A stretch of DNA of 64,000 bases from JAYPCI01 sp038124645 (GCA_038124645.1 JAYPCI010000001.1:99742-163741); one strand, 5' to 3'; shown: positions 44,567 to 53,764, counted from the first letter of the stretch. Made by a program: numbers and translations. The notes: generated by a model not told the origin, from the sequence alone.

Positions 44567-45160
44567 TTATTTAAGAAAAAAAATACCTAATTCTGAAAAT
44601 AAATTTTTTCGACCCAGGTTAAATTTATTTATTTTGCTGACTTGATTACTATTCACCCCAAAAACTGAGTCTATTTCAATTTTTTTGTTAATGCACAATT
44701 CATAAAAATCTTTAATCGTGCACATATGTAAGTTAGGAGTGTTATACCAGGTATTGGGTAGAGCTTTTGTCACAGGCATTTTACCATTAATTAAAAGAGA
44801 TAAACGAACTCTCCAGTATCCAAAATTGGGTATTGAAACCACAACTTTTTTTCCAATTCTAGTTAGTTCATCCAAAACAAATTCTGGTTTATGAAACGCT
44901 TGAAGAGTCTGACTTAAAATCACACAATCGAATGAATTATTAGGAAATTGATGCAACTCAGTTTCTGCATCACCTTGAATTACAGTCAATCCTTTGGCTA
45001 TGCATTGCTTAACATTTTCGTAGTCTAGCTCTAATCCTCTAGCATCAATTTTTTTTTTATGAATAAGTTCAACCATTAAAGAGCCATCACCACATCCGAC
45101 ATCAAGGACTCTAATTTTATCCGGTAAATTATCAGCGATTATTTTAAATTCCTGTATCAT
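44567..45160 (-). CDS. metW: Methionine biosynthesis protein MetW
   Basis: SAM-methyltransferase-fold partner of MetX. 197 aa. [14 protein letters not shown] motif [38 protein letters not shown], and [39 protein letters not shown] are the MetW signature. Overlaps the metX stop by 17 bases. Recent work on relatives shows MetX and MetW act together in homoserine acylation; here this is inferred from coupling. Confidence 0.94.
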   Translation of the reverse strand: MIQEFKIIADNLPDKIRVLDVGCGDGSLMVELIHKKKIDARGLELDYENVKQCIAKGLTVIQGDAETELHQFPNNSFDCVILSQTLQAFHKPEFVLDELTRIGKKVVVSIPNFGYWRVRLSLLINGKMPVTKALPNTWYNTPNLHMCTIKDFYELCINKKIEIDSVFGVNSNQVSKINKFNLGRKNLFSELGIFFLK

Positions 45161-46277
45161 TCTTTAAATGTTCATAGTTTTTGTTAATAAAATCTTTAAT
45201 TGTTTTTAAAAAATTGGGTTCTTCTAACAAAAACGCATCATGACCTTTATCAGTTTTAATTTCTGAGAAAGCAACATTAGCACCGGCAGAATTCATTGCT
45301 ATGACTATTTCTTTGCTTTGTTTAGTTGGGTAGAGCCAATCAGAGGTAAAAGAAACTACCAGGTATTTAGTTTTATGGTTTAAAAAAGCATTGGCTAGTT
45401 TATTTTTATATTGTCTAGCTAAATCAAAATAATCCATAGCTCGGGTAATGTATAAATAGGAATTAGCATCAAATCGTTCGACAAAAGTATTACCTTGATG
45501 TCTTAAGTAGCTTTCAACTTGAAAATCTGCATCAAAAGAAAATTCATAATCAGTCTTTTCTTGTAACTTTCTCCCAAATTTTTCCTGTAAACCTTCTTCT
45601 GAAAGATAAGTTACATGCCCAACCATTCTTGCTACCGCTAAACCTTTTTTAGGAGTTTGGTTACTCTCATAATAATTACCATTGTTCCAAATAGGATCAG
45701 CCATAATAGCTTGTCTCCCAAGTTCATTTAGGGCAATATTTTGAGCACTATGGCTTGAGCTACAAGCAATTGGAATAGCTGAAAAAACAAAGTCTGAATA
45801 CAAAGCGCAATATTGTAAAACTTGCATACCGCCCATGGATCCACCAAGAACACAAAGAAGTTTTTTAATTTTTAAAGTATCTATTAAAATTTTTTGGCAT
45901 TTAACTATGTCTTTAATTGTTATTACGGGAAAATCTAAACCAAATACTTTACCATTAGCTGGATTGGTAGATTTTGGTCCGTAGGACCCCATGCAACCTC
46001 CTAAAACATTAGCACAAATTACAAAATATTTATTTGTATCTATAGCCAAACCTGGACCAACAGCTGTAGTCCACCAGCCTGGTTTGTTGGTAATAGGATT
46101 ACTACTAGTGACAAATTGGTCACCAGTTAAGGCATGAAAAACCAAAATGGCATTCTTTTTTTCTTTGTCGAGCGTGCCATAAGTTTCATAAGCAATAGAA
46201 AAATTAGCTATAGATTTTCCACAGTCTAACTGTAGATTTTCTTTAACTATTAATTCTTTAGTTTTTTTCAAATTCAT
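45144..46277 (-). CDS. metX: Homoserine O-acyltransferase MetX
   Basis: Acylates homoserine at the start of methionine synthesis. 377 aa, alpha/beta hydrolase fold. Nucleophile in [13 protein letters not shown], catalytic Asp and His in SDWLYP and KGHDAFLLE. The ATG at 46277 follows directly after a nine-T run that ends the terminator of the SAM-II riboswitch, so there is no normal ribosome binding site; an SD-like AAAAAGGG lies just before the terminator hairpin. Whether the acyl donor is acetyl- or succinyl-CoA cannot be read with confidence. Downstream of asd in the pathway. Confidence 0.95.
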   Translation of the reverse strand: MNLKKTKELIVKENLQLDCGKSIANFSIAYETYGTLDKEKKNAILVFHALTGDQFVTSSNPITNKPGWWTTAVGPGLAIDTNKYFVICANVLGGCMGSYGPKSTNPANGKVFGLDFPVITIKDIVKCQKILIDTLKIKKLLCVLGGSMGGMQVLQYCALYSDFVFSAIPIACSSSHSAQNIALNELGRQAIMADPIWNNGNYYESNQTPKKGLAVARMVGHVTYLSEEGLQEKFGRKLQEKTDYEFSFDADFQVESYLRHQGNTFVERFDANSYLYITRAMDYFDLARQYKNKLANAFLNHKTKYLVVSFTSDWLYPTKQSKEIVIAMNSAGANVAFSEIKTDKGHDAFLLEEPNFLKTIKDFINKNYEHLKNDTGI

Positions 46278-46304
46278 AAAAAAAAAGCCCAGCTAAACTG
46301 GGCT
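46278..46304 (-). terminator. Riboswitch-controlled intrinsic terminator upstream of metX
   Basis: On minus: AGCCCAG (46304-46298), five-base loop, CTGGGCT (46292-46286), then a T-run to 46278, touching the metX ATG. Loop and 3' arm (TTTAGCTG, 46297-46290) are perfectly complementary to CAGCTAAA (46321-46314) in the aptamer, so antitermination can compete. Confidence 0.85.
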
Positions 46305-46308
46305 ATGT

Positions 46309-46361
46309 CCCTTTTTAGCTGTATTTGTTTTTGCGCTCGCAATTTGGTTAAATCAGCGCAA
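46309..46361 (-). promoter_or_regulatory. SAM-II riboswitch aptamer (metX leader)
   Basis: The minus strand has GCGCTGATTTAACC, a short variable loop, TTGCGAGCGC, an A-rich linker, and ACAGCTAAAAAGGG: the conserved elements of the SAM-II pseudoknot riboswitch, first described upstream of metA/metX in alphaproteobacteria and the Sargasso Sea. P1 is TTGCGC (46361-46356) with GCGCAA (46336-46331). The 3' CAGCTAAA strand forms the pseudoknot. S-adenosylmethionine binding should repress metX, here by favouring the adjacent terminator. Confidence 0.93.
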
Positions 46362-46365
46362 CCTC

Positions 46366-46394
46366 AACATACTAAATCGAAAATTTACTGTCAA
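46366..46394 (-). promoter_or_regulatory. Sigma70 promoter of metX-metW
   Basis: Minus strand TTGACA (46394-46389), 17-base spacer, TATGTT (46371-46366). Transcription would begin near 46360, right at the 5' strand of SAM-II helix P1, so the message starts with the aptamer itself. The remaining space up to 46464 holds AT-rich sequence upstream of hisC. Confidence 0.75.
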
Positions 46395-46464
46395 TTGTAA
46401 ACGTGTACTTTAATTAGATTAATTAAATCTTCAAAGAGTAATAAAAATATTATACTTATTATTT

Positions 46465-47547
46465 ATGGAATTACCTATACCCAAAAAAATTAATATTGAA
46501 AGATACAGTGGTGGATTAAGTCACTACAAAAAAATTTTTCATCCTCTAAAACTCTCTGCTAACGAGTCAGCTATTGGTGCCAGTCCAAAGGCTTTAACAG
46601 TTTTTAAGACTATGGCAGAAAAAATTTCAAGGTACCCAGATAGTGACTCTATCATCTTAAAAGAGGCAATTGCTAAAATCTTTTCTATAGAAAAGAAAAA
46701 TTTGATTATAGGTGCTGGTTCAGATCAGATTATAGAATTTGTTTGTAAACTTTTTTTAGAAAAAAATGATGAAGTTGTGACTGGTCAGTATAGTTTTATA
46801 ATGTATAAGATTTACAGTCAGCTTTTCGGCGCAAAAGTAAAATTTGCCGATGAGGATAATTTTAAATTAAATGTAAAAAGCATCATAGGGCAAACTAACA
46901 AAAAAACAAAAATAGTTTTTGTGGCTAATCCAAATAATCCGACTGGAACTTATTTAACTAAACATGAGATGATGGATTTAAGAAAACAATTACGCAGCGA
47001 TATTCTATTGGTAGTAGATGATGCTTACGCAGAATATATGCAGCAAGAAGATTATGAATCTGGACTTGAACTTTTTAAAGGTTTCAAAAATGTTATGGTC
47101 ACAAGAACTTTTTCTAAGATACATGGTCTGGCTGGTTTAAGAGTCGGGTGGGGACATGCTAGCGAAGAAATAATTAATGCAATGAATTTAATTAAGCCGC
47201 CATTTAATATTACGCGACCAAGCTTGTATACCGCAACTGAAGCAATTCAGGATAAAGCATGGTTAAATAAAGCCATTGAACATAATAATAAATGGTCAGA
47301 TATTATGTTTAAATTTTTTAATGAAATGAAAATAGAATGCAATAAACCAACTGCCAACTTTTTTTTATTGCAGTTTGATATAAAAAAAATTAAATCTTCC
47401 GAGGTGTTTAGTAAATTAGCTCAAACAGGCATTCTGCTCAGAGAAATGAATGCTTATGATATTCCTAATGCCTTAAGAGTGACTATTGGTACCGACGCTG
47501 AAAATACTAAATTTATGGAGTCATTTAAAAAAATTATTAATGTTTAA
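46465..47547 (+). CDS. hisC: Histidinol-phosphate/aromatic aminotransferase
   Basis: Class I/II PLP aminotransferase of the HisC group, 360 aa. LSANESAIGASPKAL, AGSDQIIEFVCKLFL, ANPNNPTGTYL, VDDAYAEYM and the PLP lysine in TRTFSKIHGLAGLRVGWG. Coupled to a prephenate dehydrogenase gene (8-base overlap), so it probably transaminates prephenate-pathway ketoacids, and may also serve histidine synthesis. Divergent from metX, a neighbourhood known in alphaproteobacteria. Promoter sequences upstream (around 46440-46460) are AT-rich but not clear. Confidence 0.92.
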   Translation: MELPIPKKINIERYSGGLSHYKKIFHPLKLSANESAIGASPKALTVFKTMAEKISRYPDSDSIILKEAIAKIFSIEKKNLIIGAGSDQIIEFVCKLFLEKNDEVVTGQYSFIMYKIYSQLFGAKVKFADEDNFKLNVKSIIGQTNKKTKIVFVANPNNPTGTYLTKHEMMDLRKQLRSDILLVVDDAYAEYMQQEDYESGLELFKGFKNVMVTRTFSKIHGLAGLRVGWGHASEEIINAMNLIKPPFNITRPSLYTATEAIQDKAWLNKAIEHNNKWSDIMFKFFNEMKIECNKPTANFFLLQFDIKKIKSSEVFSKLAQTGILLREMNAYDIPNALRVTIGTDAENTKFMESFKKIINV

Positions 47548-48436
47548 GAAAATTACTATTATCGGCTGTGGTTTGATTGGCTCCTCGTTATTACGAGATA
47601 TTAAGCATAAAAAATTAGCTGATGCCGTTACTGTTTGTGACCAGTCTCAAGAAACGATTAACTTTTTAAAAAAAAGTGATCTATGTGATGAAGCAGGAAG
47701 TGATATTAAAAAAATGATCAAGGATGCGTCTTTAGTGATTATCTCTGTTCCATTAAGTGCATTTAAAGAGGTGCTTTTACAAATCAAAGATTTAGTAAAC
47801 TCTGAGACAATAATTACTGATACAGGCTCTGTTAAAAAAGAATTAAAAAAAATTATTTATAATTTAAATAGTTCAAACATTAATTGGATCAGCTCCCATC
47901 CAATTGCTGGGACAGAAAAAAGTGGTGTTCAAAATGGTAAAATTGATTTATTTAAAAATCGTTGGTGTCTAATTTCACCCGATGAAAAATCTAAAAATGA
48001 AGACATTAAATTACTTTCAGATTTTTGGACTAAGTTAGGTTCGAAAGTCAAAACAGTATCTGTAGAAGACCACGATAAAATTTTATCACTTACAAGCCAT
48101 CTCCCACATGCCATTGCCTACAGTATTGTAAGTGCAACAACTAATAATCCAGAAATGTCTAAGGAAGTTATTCAATACAGTGCTGGCGGTCTTAGAGATT
48201 TTACTAGAATAGCTGCATCCGACCCACTGATGTGGAAAGATATATTTTTAGATAACAGTGAAAATTTACTAAAAGATTTAGAACAGTTCTCGAAGGAACT
48301 GGAGCAATTAAAACTTTTGATAAAAGAAAAACAGGCAAGCAAGCTTTTAAATCTATTCAATGCTACTAAAAAAGTAAGGGAACAAATTGTTGAGGCAGGA
48401 CAGGATACCGACAAACCTGGTTTTGGCAGAAAATAA
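47540..48436 (+). CDS. tyrA: Prephenate/arogenate dehydrogenase family protein
   Basis: NAD(P)-dependent enzyme making tyrosine precursor. 298 aa, starting at MFKKITIIGCGLIGSSLLRDI; earlier in-frame residues belong to the end of hisC in another frame. Rossmann motif near residue 8, VIISVPLSAF, TDTGSVK, SSHPIAGTEKSG, and the helical C-terminal half LTSHLPHAIAYSIV. No chorismate mutase or ACT domain. The start overlaps the hisC stop by eight bases. Whether prephenate or arogenate is used is undecided. Confidence 0.93.
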   Translation: MFKKITIIGCGLIGSSLLRDIKHKKLADAVTVCDQSQETINFLKKSDLCDEAGSDIKKMIKDASLVIISVPLSAFKEVLLQIKDLVNSETIITDTGSVKKELKKIIYNLNSSNINWISSHPIAGTEKSGVQNGKIDLFKNRWCLISPDEKSKNEDIKLLSDFWTKLGSKVKTVSVEDHDKILSLTSHLPHAIAYSIVSATTNNPEMSKEVIQYSAGGLRDFTRIAASDPLMWKDIFLDNSENLLKDLEQFSKELEQLKLLIKEKQASKLLNLFNATKKVREQIVEAGQDTDKPGFGRK

Positions 48437-48466
48437 TTAAGACGGATTTTTAAATTTTTTAAGGAT

Positions 48467-49531
48467 TTAAAGATTAGCTAAAATCGATTTAGAACATTTA
48501 ACAGTATTAGCATCACCACCTAGATCTTTAGTTCTATTGCTTTTCTCACTTAAAGATTTCTCAATTGCCTTAACTATTGAATTAGAAGCTTCTTTTTCTC
48601 CTAAGTAATCCAACATCATTGCTCCAGACCAAATTTGACCTACCGGATTTGCAATTCCTTTTCCAGCAATATCAGGTGCAGAGCCATGAACAGGTTCGAA
48701 TAAAGATGGAAATTTATTTTCAGGATTGATATTTCCAGAGGGAGCAATTCCAATAGTGCCCGTACAAGCAGGTCCTAAGTCTGAGAGAATATCTCCAAAT
48801 AAATTAGATGCAACGACTACATCAAACCATTCAGGATTGAGAACAAATCTAGCAACCAGAATATCTATATGAAATTGATCTGTTTCAATTTCTGGATATT
48901 TTTTTTTCATTTCATTAAATCGCTCATCCCAAAATGGCATGGTAATTGAAATTCCGTTTGATTTTGTAGCATTTGTTAATTTTTTTCTTTTTCTTTTTTT
49001 TGCTAACTCAAAAGCAAATTTTTGAACTCTGTCTATTCCATGGGCTGACATAATTGTCTCTTGAATGGCTATTTCACGATCAGTATTTTTAAACATTCTG
49101 CCACCAACAGAAGAATATTCCCCTTCAGTATTCTCTCGAACTATAAGCATATCAATGTCACCAGGTTTTTTATTAGCTAGAGGAGGGTTGATACCTGGAA
49201 AAAGTTTTACAGGTCTAAGATTAATATATTGATCAAATTCTCTTCGAAACTGCAGTAATGAACCCCATAAAGATATGTGATCTGGAACTCTTTCCGGCAT
49301 ACCAACGGCTCCAAAAAATATTGCATCATGTTTTCCTAATTTTTCTTTCCAATCATCTGGAAGCATTTTTCCATGTTTTTCATAATAATCACACGAGGCG
49401 AAATCATATTCGGTAAAATTTATTTTAAATTGATGTTTCAAAGCAGCGTCTTTTAATACCTTTAAGCCTTCAGGTAACACTTCTTTTCCTATTCCATCTC
49501 CAGGTATTGATGCAATATTGTATTCTTTCAT
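48467..49531 (-). CDS. Tartrate/D-malate dehydrogenase (isopropylmalate dehydrogenase family)
   Basis: A 354-aa beta-decarboxylating dehydrogenase. It has the family core IPGDGIGKEVLPEG, DMLIVRENTEGEYSSVGGRMF, and DILSDLGPACTGTIGIAPSGNI with [18 protein letters not shown]. The substrate loop ISLWGSLLQFRREFDQYINLRP differs from LeuB and matches the tartrate dehydrogenase/D-malate dehydrogenase branch, so it probably decarboxylates a C4 hydroxyacid with NAD. It is a paralogue of leuB (14082-15191). Convergent with tyrA across a 30-base space without a clear terminator. About 40 bases separate it from plsC. Confidence 0.88.
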   Translation of the reverse strand: MKEYNIASIPGDGIGKEVLPEGLKVLKDAALKHQFKINFTEYDFASCDYYEKHGKMLPDDWKEKLGKHDAIFFGAVGMPERVPDHISLWGSLLQFRREFDQYINLRPVKLFPGINPPLANKKPGDIDMLIVRENTEGEYSSVGGRMFKNTDREIAIQETIMSAHGIDRVQKFAFELAKKRKRKKLTNATKSNGISITMPFWDERFNEMKKKYPEIETDQFHIDILVARFVLNPEWFDVVVASNLFGDILSDLGPACTGTIGIAPSGNINPENKFPSLFEPVHGSAPDIAGKGIANPVGQIWSGAMMLDYLGEKEASNSIVKAIEKSLSEKSNRTKDLGGDANTVKCSKSILANL

Positions 49532-49571
49532 AAGTTGAACTTATACCTCCTGTACATTTTGTACAGTTATT

Positions 49572-50279
49572 TTAATAATATTTTTTTATTTCAGTATAGA
49601 TTTTATTTTCTATCTCTTTGAGAAATTCGTCATTTTCTTTGCCAGGCATGATTGGTTCTAAAAATGAAATATGTATTTCACCTGCATATTTCATAAAACT
49701 ATTTTTTGGCCAAACTTTTCCAGTATTTAAAGCCACAGGGATACAGGGTAAATTTAGAGCTTTATAAATTCTACCAGCTCCTTTTTTAAACGGCGGTTGT
49801 TCATCAAGTTTTACTCTCGTCCCTTGAGGAAATATTAGAAGCGGTCTCTTGCTTTTATCAATTGTTTCTTTAATTTTATCAAAAAAATTTAGATTCTCTT
49901 TTGTTGTTTTTGCTCTAACAATTGCTATTGATCCTATCTTTCTTAAATACCAACCAAATAATGGAATATTTAAAAGTTCTTTTTTTAAAATAAAAATAGG
50001 TCCATCCAAAGGTATCTGTAAAGCAAAAGTTTCAAACATAGATTGATGAGCTGAAGCAACAAAAAAATTATCTACCTTTTTTAAATTTTCGACACCATGA
50101 AATATTACTTTTGTATTAAGAATAATCTTTAATAAAAAAACTATATAATTAGCAGATACTCTTCCAAAAAATATTGTAAATTTATTTGGTAGAAATAATG
50201 TTGGTATAGCTAAAATTAAAATACATATAAGTCCAACATATAAAAGAATATTGAAGATTAAAGATTTTAAAAACTGCAT
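49572..50279 (-). CDS. plsC: 1-acyl-sn-glycerol-3-phosphate acyltransferase
   Basis: Makes phosphatidic acid from lysophosphatidic acid. 235 aa with an N-terminal hydrophobic anchor (residues 5-30). Acyltransferase motif SAHQSMFETFA (an HX4E version of the usual HX4D), FPQGTRVKLDEQPPFKKGAGRI with the glycerophosphate-binding glycine-rich block, and PCIPVALNTGKVW. Ends in the lysA start region with one-base overlap, so it is cotranscribed behind argH-lptM-lysA. Confidence 0.92.
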   Translation of the reverse strand: MQFLKSLIFNILLYVGLICILILAIPTLFLPNKFTIFFGRVSANYIVFLLKIILNTKVIFHGVENLKKVDNFFVASAHQSMFETFALQIPLDGPIFILKKELLNIPLFGWYLRKIGSIAIVRAKTTKENLNFFDKIKETIDKSKRPLLIFPQGTRVKLDEQPPFKKGAGRIYKALNLPCIPVALNTGKVWPKNSFMKYAGEIHISFLEPIMPGKENDEFLKEIENKIYTEIKKYY

Positions 50280-51508
50280 TAAGAATTAATCAATTTAAGT
50301 AAATTTTGCTTCTTTCTAATATATCTAAGTTTACTTTTATTGATTAAAATTTCTGCAATTAATGGCCTAGTATTATAATTTGAAGACAATGATGAGCCAT
50401 AAGCTCCAACATTAGTAATAGCGATAAACTCATTTTCACTGACTTTAGGATAGTTTTTATAAACTCCAAATTTACAAGTACTTTCACAAATTGGGCCCAC
50501 AAATTCTATTGTTCCTTTCATTTTTGTTGAGTTTTTAAAAATAGGAATAATTTTATGAAATGCTTCATATAAAGCAGGACGCATAAAATCATTCATACCA
50601 GCATCGAGTACAATAAAGTTTTTATTAGTTCCTTTTTTTATAAATTGTATTTTACTAATCAAGAGACCAGTATTACCAATAATAGATCTACCAGGTTCAA
50701 AAATTATTCTACAATTTAGTTTTTTAGAAAAATTATGCACCAGTTTAGAGTATTTGTTTAGATTAATGGGTTTTTCTTTATCAGTATAATTAATACCGAA
50801 ACCGCCTCCTAAATCGACATATTTTAAATTCAGTTTTAATTCTTTAATTAACCTACTCATCACGCTAAGTGTTTTTTTGAATGGCGCATCGCTTAGAATT
50901 TGACTTCCGATATGCACACTTAATGCATCTAATTTTATATTTTTTAAGGATTTAATTGTTCTAAGAAAAATCTTAAAATTTTTTATTGATAATCCAAATT
51001 TATTTTCTGCTTTACCAGTGGATATATTTTTATGTGTTTTAGCATCAATGTTAGGATTCAATCTAAAGCCAATTGAAACTTTTTTCCTTAATTTTTTTGC
51101 CAAATTATTTACTAATTTAGCTTCACTTTCAGACTCGCAATTAATTAATAAAATTTTCTTGTTGATTGCAATTTTCAATTCTTCCTCTGTTTTGCCAACC
51201 CCAGAAAATACAATTTTGTTGGCTTTAATACCTGCTTTTAGAGCTTTTAAAAGTTCACCGCCTGAAACCACATCAGCGCCAGCGCCTAACTTACTAAGTA
51301 TTTTAAGTATACTTAAGTTACTATTAGATTTTGCAGCAAAGCAAATTAAAGGATTAGTGTTCTTAAATGTATTGGCAAACTTTAAAAAATTAAAAATAAT
51401 TTGATTTTCTGAATAAATATAGAAGGGTGTTTTATTTTTTCTCAAAATATTTTTGATTGATAGTTTTTCAACAAATAAATTTTTACCTACATATCTTAAA
51501 TTTTGCAT
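50279..51508 (-). CDS. lysA: Diaminopimelate decarboxylase
   Basis: Final step of lysine synthesis from meso-diaminopimelate. 409 aa. PLP lysine is Lys60 in CFAAKSN; GAGADVVSGGELLKALKAGI; SVHIGSQI; DLGGGFGINY; EPGRSIIGNTGLL; and the active-site cysteine region VGPICESTCKFG. Full length. It follows the small lipoprotein gene after four bases and precedes plsC. Confidence 0.97.
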   Translation of the reverse strand: MQNLRYVGKNLFVEKLSIKNILRKNKTPFYIYSENQIIFNFLKFANTFKNTNPLICFAAKSNSNLSILKILSKLGAGADVVSGGELLKALKAGIKANKIVFSGVGKTEEELKIAINKKILLINCESESEAKLVNNLAKKLRKKVSIGFRLNPNIDAKTHKNISTGKAENKFGLSIKNFKIFLRTIKSLKNIKLDALSVHIGSQILSDAPFKKTLSVMSRLIKELKLNLKYVDLGGGFGINYTDKEKPINLNKYSKLVHNFSKKLNCRIIFEPGRSIIGNTGLLISKIQFIKKGTNKNFIVLDAGMNDFMRPALYEAFHKIIPIFKNSTKMKGTIEFVGPICESTCKFGVYKNYPKVSENEFIAITNVGAYGSSLSSNYNTRPLIAEILINKSKLRYIRKKQNLLKLINS

Positions 51509-51512
51509 TAGA

Positions 51513-51623
51513 TTATGAAATTATATTGATTTGCTCTATTTTACTTTGGTACTTAGGCTCAGATTTTTTTCCACAACTAGCCAAAACAAAAATTACTAAG
51601 AAAAAAATAGCTAAATATTTCAT
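51513..51623 (-). CDS. lptM: Small lipoprotein, LptM/YifL-like (36 aa)
   Basis: A short gene between argH and lysA. Its ATG (51623-51621) shares a base with the argH stop. The product is MKYLAIFFLVIFVLASCGKK followed by SEPKYQSKIEQINIIS: an N-terminal hydrophobic segment ending in a lipobox LASC and then a short polar tail. In many proteobacteria the small lipoprotein LptM (formerly YifL) gene occupies the same argH-lysA interval and helps maturation of the LptD translocon. The match here rests on position, size and lipobox. A ribosome binding site AAAGGAAA precedes it. Confidence 0.8.
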   Translation of the reverse strand: MKYLAIFFLVIFVLASCGKKSEPKYQSKIEQINIIS

Positions 51624-53008
51624 TAAATTTCCTTTTTATATTTTTTTATCATTGACTGAACATTAATCATAGATGTTCCACCATAAGATTTTTTCATATT
51701 CATAGAATTTTTTACATCAAATACTTTTAAAACATTTTTATCTAAGTCTTTCTGAAATTTTTTTATTTCTGCCAAATTTAATTCAGATAATAGTTTTTTA
51801 TTTTTTTCGGCAAAATTTACTAGTTTAGCTGCAATAGCGTAAGCCTCTCTAAAAGATAAATTCTTATGCTGAACAAGATAGTCCGCAAAGTCAGTTGCTG
51901 TTGTAAAACCTTGGTTAGCCATAGATAGCATATTTGCCTTGTTGGCATTAACTGCATTAATTAATTCAGCGCTCATAGTTAAAGTATTTTTTAAGGTATC
52001 ATATCCACTAAAAACTAATTCTTTATCATCTTGCAAGTCTTTAAAGTAAGACATAGGAAGACCTTTCATTATTGTTAATATTGCATTTAACTTTCCATAA
52101 TTTATTCCAACTTTTCCTCTAATAAGTTCTGCAGGGTCAGGATTCTTTTTTTGCGGCATTATCGAAGAACCTGTTAGCATACTATCTTTAAATGAAATTA
52201 AATTAAAAGCATCAGAATTATAAATAATAAAGTCTTCAGCTAATCTAGACAAGTGCATTGCACATACCGCTGCAGCATATAAAAAATCGATTGCAAAATC
52301 TCTATCAGCTACAGCATCGATAGAATTATCTGTAGGTTTTTTAAAACCGAGTTTTTTTGCAGTATAGGTTCTATCTATTTTGTATGATGTTCCTGAGAGT
52401 GCCGCCGAGCCTAGTGGACACTCATCTAAAAGTTCTAGATTATTTTTAAATCTTTGTTTATCTCTTTTTAACATTTCGTAATATGACAGTAGATAATGGG
52501 CAAATGAAATAGGTTGTGCATTTTTCAAATGAGTTAGTCCTGGCATTACGGTATCAGTATTTTGTTCAGCTTTTTTAATTAGATTTTTCATCACTGCAGT
52601 AATGTCTTTTATAATTTCGTTAGATGCTTTTTTGATCCATAATTTAAAATCAGTGACCACCTGATCATTTCTTGATCTTGCTGTGTGTAGAAATCCTGCT
52701 ACAGGACCAATTATTTCAAACAGCGCTCTTTCTATATTTAAGTGGATATCTTCAAACTTTTCTTTAAATTCAAAATTACCTTTATCTATTTGGGCTTTAA
52801 TTTTTTTAAGTCCATTTATAATTTTGTTACCATCTTCACTTTTAATGATTTTTTGTTTGATTAGCATTTGCGCGTGGACAATAGATGCAGCAATATCTTG
52901 TTCATAAAGTCTTTTATCAATATGAATTGATGACCCAATCTTTTGAAAAGATTGAGACATTTTATTTTTAAATCTATTAGACCAAACTTGTTTTGTTTTT
53001 TTTCTCAT
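51623..53008 (-). CDS. argH: Argininosuccinate lyase
   Basis: Splits argininosuccinate into arginine and fumarate. 461 aa. N-terminal KQVWSNRFKNKMSQSFQKIGSSIHIDKRL, HTARSRNDQV, and the fumarase-superfamily signature GSSIMPQKKNPDPAELIRGK. Start only five bases from the divergent tlpA start, so the promoters of both must lie inside coding sequence. First gene of argH-lptM-lysA-plsC. Confidence 0.97.
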   Translation of the reverse strand: MRKKTKQVWSNRFKNKMSQSFQKIGSSIHIDKRLYEQDIAASIVHAQMLIKQKIIKSEDGNKIINGLKKIKAQIDKGNFEFKEKFEDIHLNIERALFEIIGPVAGFLHTARSRNDQVVTDFKLWIKKASNEIIKDITAVMKNLIKKAEQNTDTVMPGLTHLKNAQPISFAHYLLSYYEMLKRDKQRFKNNLELLDECPLGSAALSGTSYKIDRTYTAKKLGFKKPTDNSIDAVADRDFAIDFLYAAAVCAMHLSRLAEDFIIYNSDAFNLISFKDSMLTGSSIMPQKKNPDPAELIRGKVGINYGKLNAILTIMKGLPMSYFKDLQDDKELVFSGYDTLKNTLTMSAELINAVNANKANMLSMANQGFTTATDFADYLVQHKNLSFREAYAIAAKLVNFAEKNKKLLSELNLAEIKKFQKDLDKNVLKVFDVKNSMNMKKSYGGTSMINVQSMIKKYKKEI

Positions 53009-53013
53009 AGTTT

Positions 53014-53556
53014 ATGATAAATATTAATATTATGTTTCATAAAAAAATTATAAAAATTATTTATTTAACTACACTCATTCTTTTTTACTCAAAATTATTA
53101 GCTAATGAAACTTCTTTAAACGATAATATAGTTATTCACAAAAAGCCCCAAAATATCTCTCAACTTGTAGTTAAAGATTTTAATTTTAATGATGTCGATT
53201 TAAACGAAGAAAAAGGCAATATCGTGATCATTAATTTTTGGGCCACTTGGTGTGCGCCCTGTAAGAAAGAAATGCCTTCTTTAGAGGCGTTGAGTAATAC
53301 CATGCCAGAATTACGCATCTTTCCAGTCAATACAGAAAAACCAGACCTAAAAAAGACTAAAAAATTTTATGAAGAAGTTGGCTTGAAAAAACTTCAAATT
53401 TACTTTGATCCAGAGTTTAAAGTTGTAAAAGCGCTAGGACTAAGAGGATTACCTACCAGCATCATCATCAATAGAGATAGTAAAGAAGTTGGAAGAGTGA
53501 TTGGTGAAATTGATTTTAATGAAAAAAGTTTCGTTGAATATTTAAGGTCTCTTTAG
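53014..53556 (+). CDS. TlpA-like thioredoxin, periplasmic
   Basis: A 180-aa thioredoxin-fold protein with an N-terminal hydrophobic signal (about residues 10-30) and the redox pair Cys80-Cys83 in FWATWCAPCKKEMP. The cis-proline region LRGLPTSIIIN supports the fold. TlpA-like proteins keep periplasmic cysteines reduced, for example in cytochrome or copper-enzyme assembly. An alternative start at 53032 (MFHKK) would still keep the signal. Divergent from argH, a pairing known in alphaproteobacteria. Terminates one base before a convergent small membrane protein. Confidence 0.88.
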   Translation: MININIMFHKKIIKIIYLTTLILFYSKLLANETSLNDNIVIHKKPQNISQLVVKDFNFNDVDLNEEKGNIVIINFWATWCAPCKKEMPSLEALSNTMPELRIFPVNTEKPDLKKTKKFYEEVGLKKLQIYFDPEFKVVKALGLRGLPTSIIINRDSKEVGRVIGEIDFNEKSFVEYLRSL

Positions 53557-53557
53557 A

Positions 53558-53764
53558 CTATTCTTTAAAAAAATAAGCTAAGACAACTAAAACTATTATG
53601 GCAATGAATTGTAGAAAAACTCTAAGTTGCATTAATTTGTTCGAATACTTTTTGCTGGTTTCTCCACCTTTAAATAGAGTATAAATTCCTAAAATTAAAA
53701 CAATGGCTACTGCAAATAAAAAGAAAAAACCTATAAAATCATACAAAGAATTTTTCATAGACAT
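53558..53764 (-). CDS. Twin-transmembrane HIG1-domain-like small protein
   Basis: A 66-68 aa protein with two hydrophobic helices (about residues 10-30 and 47-65) joined by a polar loop GGETSKKYSNKLMQLRVFLQ. The (R/K)xxxxLMxxRVxxQ segment is characteristic of HIG1/RCF1-type proteins, which associate with cytochrome c oxidase in mitochondria; in alphaproteobacteria the role is only assumed. A start at 53758 is also possible. It lies convergent to tlpA and divergent from the esterase with just 8-14 bases between the starts. Confidence 0.72.
   Translation of the reverse strand: MSMKNSLYDFIGFFFLFAVAIVLILGIYTLFKGGETSKKYSNKLMQLRVFLQFIAIIVLVVLAYFFKE

Noticed and set aside
48437..48466. Terminator between tyrA and the tartrate dehydrogenase gene
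   Set aside because: The short convergent space is AT-rich and has no clear stem.
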